In this document: in pieces, positions 32,351 through 34,517 of the stretch
Layout of the letters: every line of letters starts with the position of its first letter
Position numbering within the stretch: position 1 is the stretch's first letter
Assembly: GCA_031270465.1 (NCBI GenBank)
Contig: JAISXP010000089.1
Span: 1-34,517, forward strand
Reading direction: 5' to 3'
Length of the DNA stretch: 34,517 nucleotides
Source: Tannerella sp.
GTDB taxonomy: Bacteria > Bacteroidota > Bacteroidia > Bacteroidales > Tannerellaceae
Notes under the pieces: model-generated
What the model was told of the DNA's origin: nothing
What the model saw: only the letters and a program-made list of their open reading frames with translations
The model's database searches: none
Program-made: the position numbers and the translations under genes

Positions 32351-32396
32351 AAAAAAATATGCCCGGCCGGATGCAAAGTCATTTGGCCGGGCATAT
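32351..32396 (-). terminator. Strong rho-independent terminator of the YfhO-family gene
   Basis: ATATGCCCGGCC (32357-32368) pairs perfectly with GGCCGGGCATAT (32385-32396). On the minus strand the 12-bp stem is followed at once by T-rich sequence (A-run 32351-32357 on plus). It lies 34 bp after the stop at 32430. Confidence 0.9.
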
Positions 32397-32429
32397 CTTC
32401 GCCTCTTTATCCTTTTGTTCCGACACAAG

Positions 32430-34517
32430 TCAGGATTTTTCTTTTCGTCTGAACAGCGTCCAGAGGGCATAGCCGAACAGGCCGGCCAGCACAATCCCGA
32501 CGATGACCGAAGCGATCATCGAAATGCGGGCGCCTCTGTAATATATGTCGTCCACGCATTTAAGTTCGATTTTGTGGTTTCCTGCCGGCACGGCCAGTCC
32601 GCGCAGGATGTAGTTCACCCGTACCGGCGGCACTTCCACGCCGTCGATATAAGCATGCCACGTCTTGTAGTATACTTCGGAAAAGACGGCCAGGCGAGGA
32701 GAAGAACTGCTGCTTTCGTAGATCAGATAACCGGGATTGGCGTAGTCCGTCAGCCGGATGGCGGCCGTGCTGTCCGTGCCCTGAAGCGTATCCCATCCGG
32801 GCAGCCTGTCTTGCCATGCAATATCGACTACGGCTGTCTTCGCAGGATTGATACCGTTCAGAGCCGCGATTTCTTCGTCAGGCGAGTTGACCCACTCCAG
32901 CGTATCTACGAACCAGACATTTCCCAGCGCATTGTCGTTGCGCTGCACCTGCGGTCCCTGCTGCGACGGGACAATCACATAACGCCCGTTCAGCATGTTC
33001 AATATGTTCATGTTGACGCCACGCGCCAGATAGTAGTCAATAATATCCTGGTAGCGACGCAGTTTGGCGGGACTGTATCCGCCGATGGACTTGTGAAAAT
33101 AGGATGTTTCCGATTCGTTGTACGTGTCGCGCGCCAGATTCAAAACACGATAGTTCGGGTCTTTATCCTGGAGGATTTGCTGGTCGGCGGGCGTAGCCAC
33201 AATTTCCTGCGCCCGTTTCCTGGGGATAAAACTGCCGTAATTGATAAACCGCTTGTCGACCACCCACAAGTCGGCCAGAATCAGTACGCCGAGGATTGCC
33301 GTCAGCAGCGCCGTACGGTGCGGCTTCCCGAGACAGTACCACAACGCACCCGCCGACAGCGCAATGAAAAAGAACGAACGCCAGGCGTCGGAAGTCAGCA
33401 TGTGCCTGCGGTCGGCCTCCAGTGCGTTCAACAGTTCGGGATAGTTTTTATAATTCTCGTCAATAAATGATGAAAAACTCATCAGTGCACCTCCGAACAG
33501 GGCGTATATCAGGCATAGCCCGCCGGTTATTCCCGCCGCGATATACAACGGTTTCAAAAGGCTGTCTCTGTCTTTCTGTTCCATAAAGGTTTTCACGGCC
33601 AGTATGGCCAGCGTGACGATCGTTACTTCGGCAATGACCAAAGCCATCGACGGCGTACGGAATTTGTTGTACAGCGGCAAATGATAAAACAGGAAATCGT
33701 TTATCGCCGGGAAATGCCTTCCCCACGCCAACACGATGGAGATAATCGTAGCAGCCAGCAGCCACCATTTTTCGCGCCCTTTCACAACCTGCAACCCGAG
33801 CACAAACAGGAAACAGATGATCGCTCCTACATATACGGGGCCTGCCGTGAAAGGCTGATCGCCCCAATACATCGGCGCGTACCTGCAGAACTGGTCGGCC
33901 TGACCCGTGGGACGCAACACACGGTGGGTCTCCGAATCCTTGCCGATATTGTAGTGTGAACTTGCTCCGTAAAAATTGGGGATGAGCAGGGTCATCGTTT
34001 CTTTCCTGCCGTAGCTCCACTGAAAGGCATAATCAATGTCCAGACCGGAAGAAGTTTTTTCGCCTTCCGCATTGTTTTGCAGTACGGCGCCGCCCCGCAT
34101 TGTATCTTTCGTATAATCGGCCGTAGAAATCAGTTTACCTGCCTCGGGAGCAATCGCCAGCGCTGCAACTACAAGCAAAATTGCGGAAGATTTAAAATAA
34201 TCCGCAAGCGTATGCTCCCTTATCGCATATATCAGATAAATGACTGCCAATACAACAATCATCAGTAACAGATAATAGCTGATCTGCTGATGCCCCCACA
34301 CCACGTTCAACCCGGTAAAGATAAGCGTAATAATGGAACCCCACAGATATTTCTTCCGGTAACAGAGGATAATCCCACCGATAATTGGCGCCATCGTAGC
34401 CATGACCAGACATTTATTCACATGTCCGGCTTCAATAATAATCAAATAATATGAAGCCAGTGCATACTCAACGGCGCCTGCCACGCTTAACCAGGGTTTA
34501 CAACCCAAAGAAAGCAG
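32430..34517 (-). CDS. YfhO-family polytopic membrane protein (N-terminus beyond the window)
   Basis: At least 695 residues. The frame is open to the window edge, so the start is missing; the TTG near 34508 is not a convincing start. There are many hydrophobic segments in the N-terminal two thirds (e.g. IIGGIILCY, YYLLLMIVVLAVIYLIYA, AILLVVAALAIAPEAG). A soluble part rich in aromatic and charged residues follows (GYSPAKLRRYQDIIDYYLARGVNMNILNMLNGRYVI ... SEVYYKTWHAYIDGVEVPPVRVNYILRGLAVPAG), then a last membrane segment and a basic tail RRKEKS. This matches YfhO-type proteins of Bacteroidetes, usually ~800 residues, which belong to the broad group of membrane glycosyltransferase-like proteins. 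Substrate unknown. Confidence 0.85.
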   Translation of the reverse strand: MLSLGCKPWLSVAGAVEYALASYYLIIIEAGHVNKCLVMATMAPIIGGIILCYRKKYLWGSIITLIFTGLNVVWGHQQISYYLLLMIVVLAVIYLIYAIREHTLADYFKSSAILLVVAALAIAPEAGKLISTADYTKDTMRGGAVLQNNAEGEKTSSGLDIDYAFQWSYGRKETMTLLIPNFYGASSHYNIGKDSETHRVLRPTGQADQFCRYAPMYWGDQPFTAGPVYVGAIICFLFVLGLQVVKGREKWWLLAATIISIVLAWGRHFPAINDFLFYHLPLYNKFRTPSMALVIAEVTIVTLAILAVKTFMEQKDRDSLLKPLYIAAGITGGLCLIYALFGGALMSFSSFIDENYKNYPELLNALEADRRHMLTSDAWRSFFFIALSAGALWYCLGKPHRTALLTAILGVLILADLWVVDKRFINYGSFIPRKRAQEIVATPADQQILQDKDPNYRVLNLARDTYNESETSYFHKSIGGYSPAKLRRYQDIIDYYLARGVNMNILNMLNGRYVIVPSQQGPQVQRNDNALGNVWFVDTLEWVNSPDEEIAALNGINPAKTAVVDIAWQDRLPGWDTLQGTDSTAAIRLTDYANPGYLIYESSSSSPRLAVFSEVYYKTWHAYIDGVEVPPVRVNYILRGLAVPAGNHKIELKCVDDIYYRGARISMIASVIVGIVLAGLFGYALWTLFRRKEKS

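Noticed and set aside
32430..34508. A complete start for the YfhO-family gene at 34508
   Set aside because: That codon is TTG within a frame open to the window edge, and the family is usually longer, so the gene is truncated by the window.

Overview
The window looks like a chromosomal stretch of a Bacteroidales bacterium, possibly close to Tannerellaceae or Porphyromonadaceae. Grounds: long secreted proteins with C-terminal sorting-type tails, Bacteroidetes-type promoters (TAnnTTTG with an upstream TTTG), a DUF6261-like protein, a YfhO-family membrane protein, a PEP/pyruvate-binding protein with N-terminal receiver-like domains, and the acpP-fabF-rnc order. Genus cannot be fixed by eye. All family assignments come from reading sequence and from memory of the families; no search was run.

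Layout. 1-752 has no gene. It is packed with palindromes and repeats and is bracketed by a perfect 22-bp inverted repeat (1-22 / 462-483), followed by a terminator and a second hairpin. 753-9302 (minus) holds a DUF6261-like gene followed by two very large, paralogous, modular surface proteins that share their C-terminal halves but carry different N-terminal heads. 9303-10123 is non-coding and includes a five-unit ~42-bp array of small hairpins. 10124-11658 (minus) is a translationally coupled pair: a small lipoprotein and a radical SAM/SPASM enzyme. This is the rSAM/lipoprotein system, whose chemistry is, as far as I know, undescribed. 11816-12295 is the remnant of an M28 peptidase gene. 12318-15299 (minus) is the receiver/PEP-binding fusion protein, divergent from gdhA (15413-16747, plus).

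16955-28420 is all on the plus strand. First come two adjacent secreted S9 peptidases, the first resembling glutamyl endopeptidases (S9D). After a second 42-bp repeat array there is a sugar-catabolism cluster: FucU mutarotase, a zinc-type dehydrogenase without the structural zinc cysteines, a Gfo/Idh/MocA oxidoreductase, a FucP-like transporter, and a predicted lipoprotein that fuses an endonuclease/exonuclease/phosphatase domain to a calcineurin-like phosphoesterase. Together these suggest release, uptake and oxidation of a fucose-like or phosphorylated sugar or polyol; the substrate is not known.

28504-31005 (minus) is housekeeping: acpP, fabF and rnc, with a short coding-like stretch downstream of and in frame with rnc. 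purN (plus) meets a CobC-like histidine phosphatase (minus) tail to tail with a few bases of overlap. The right edge is a YfhO-family membrane protein, cut by the window end and closed by a strong terminator.
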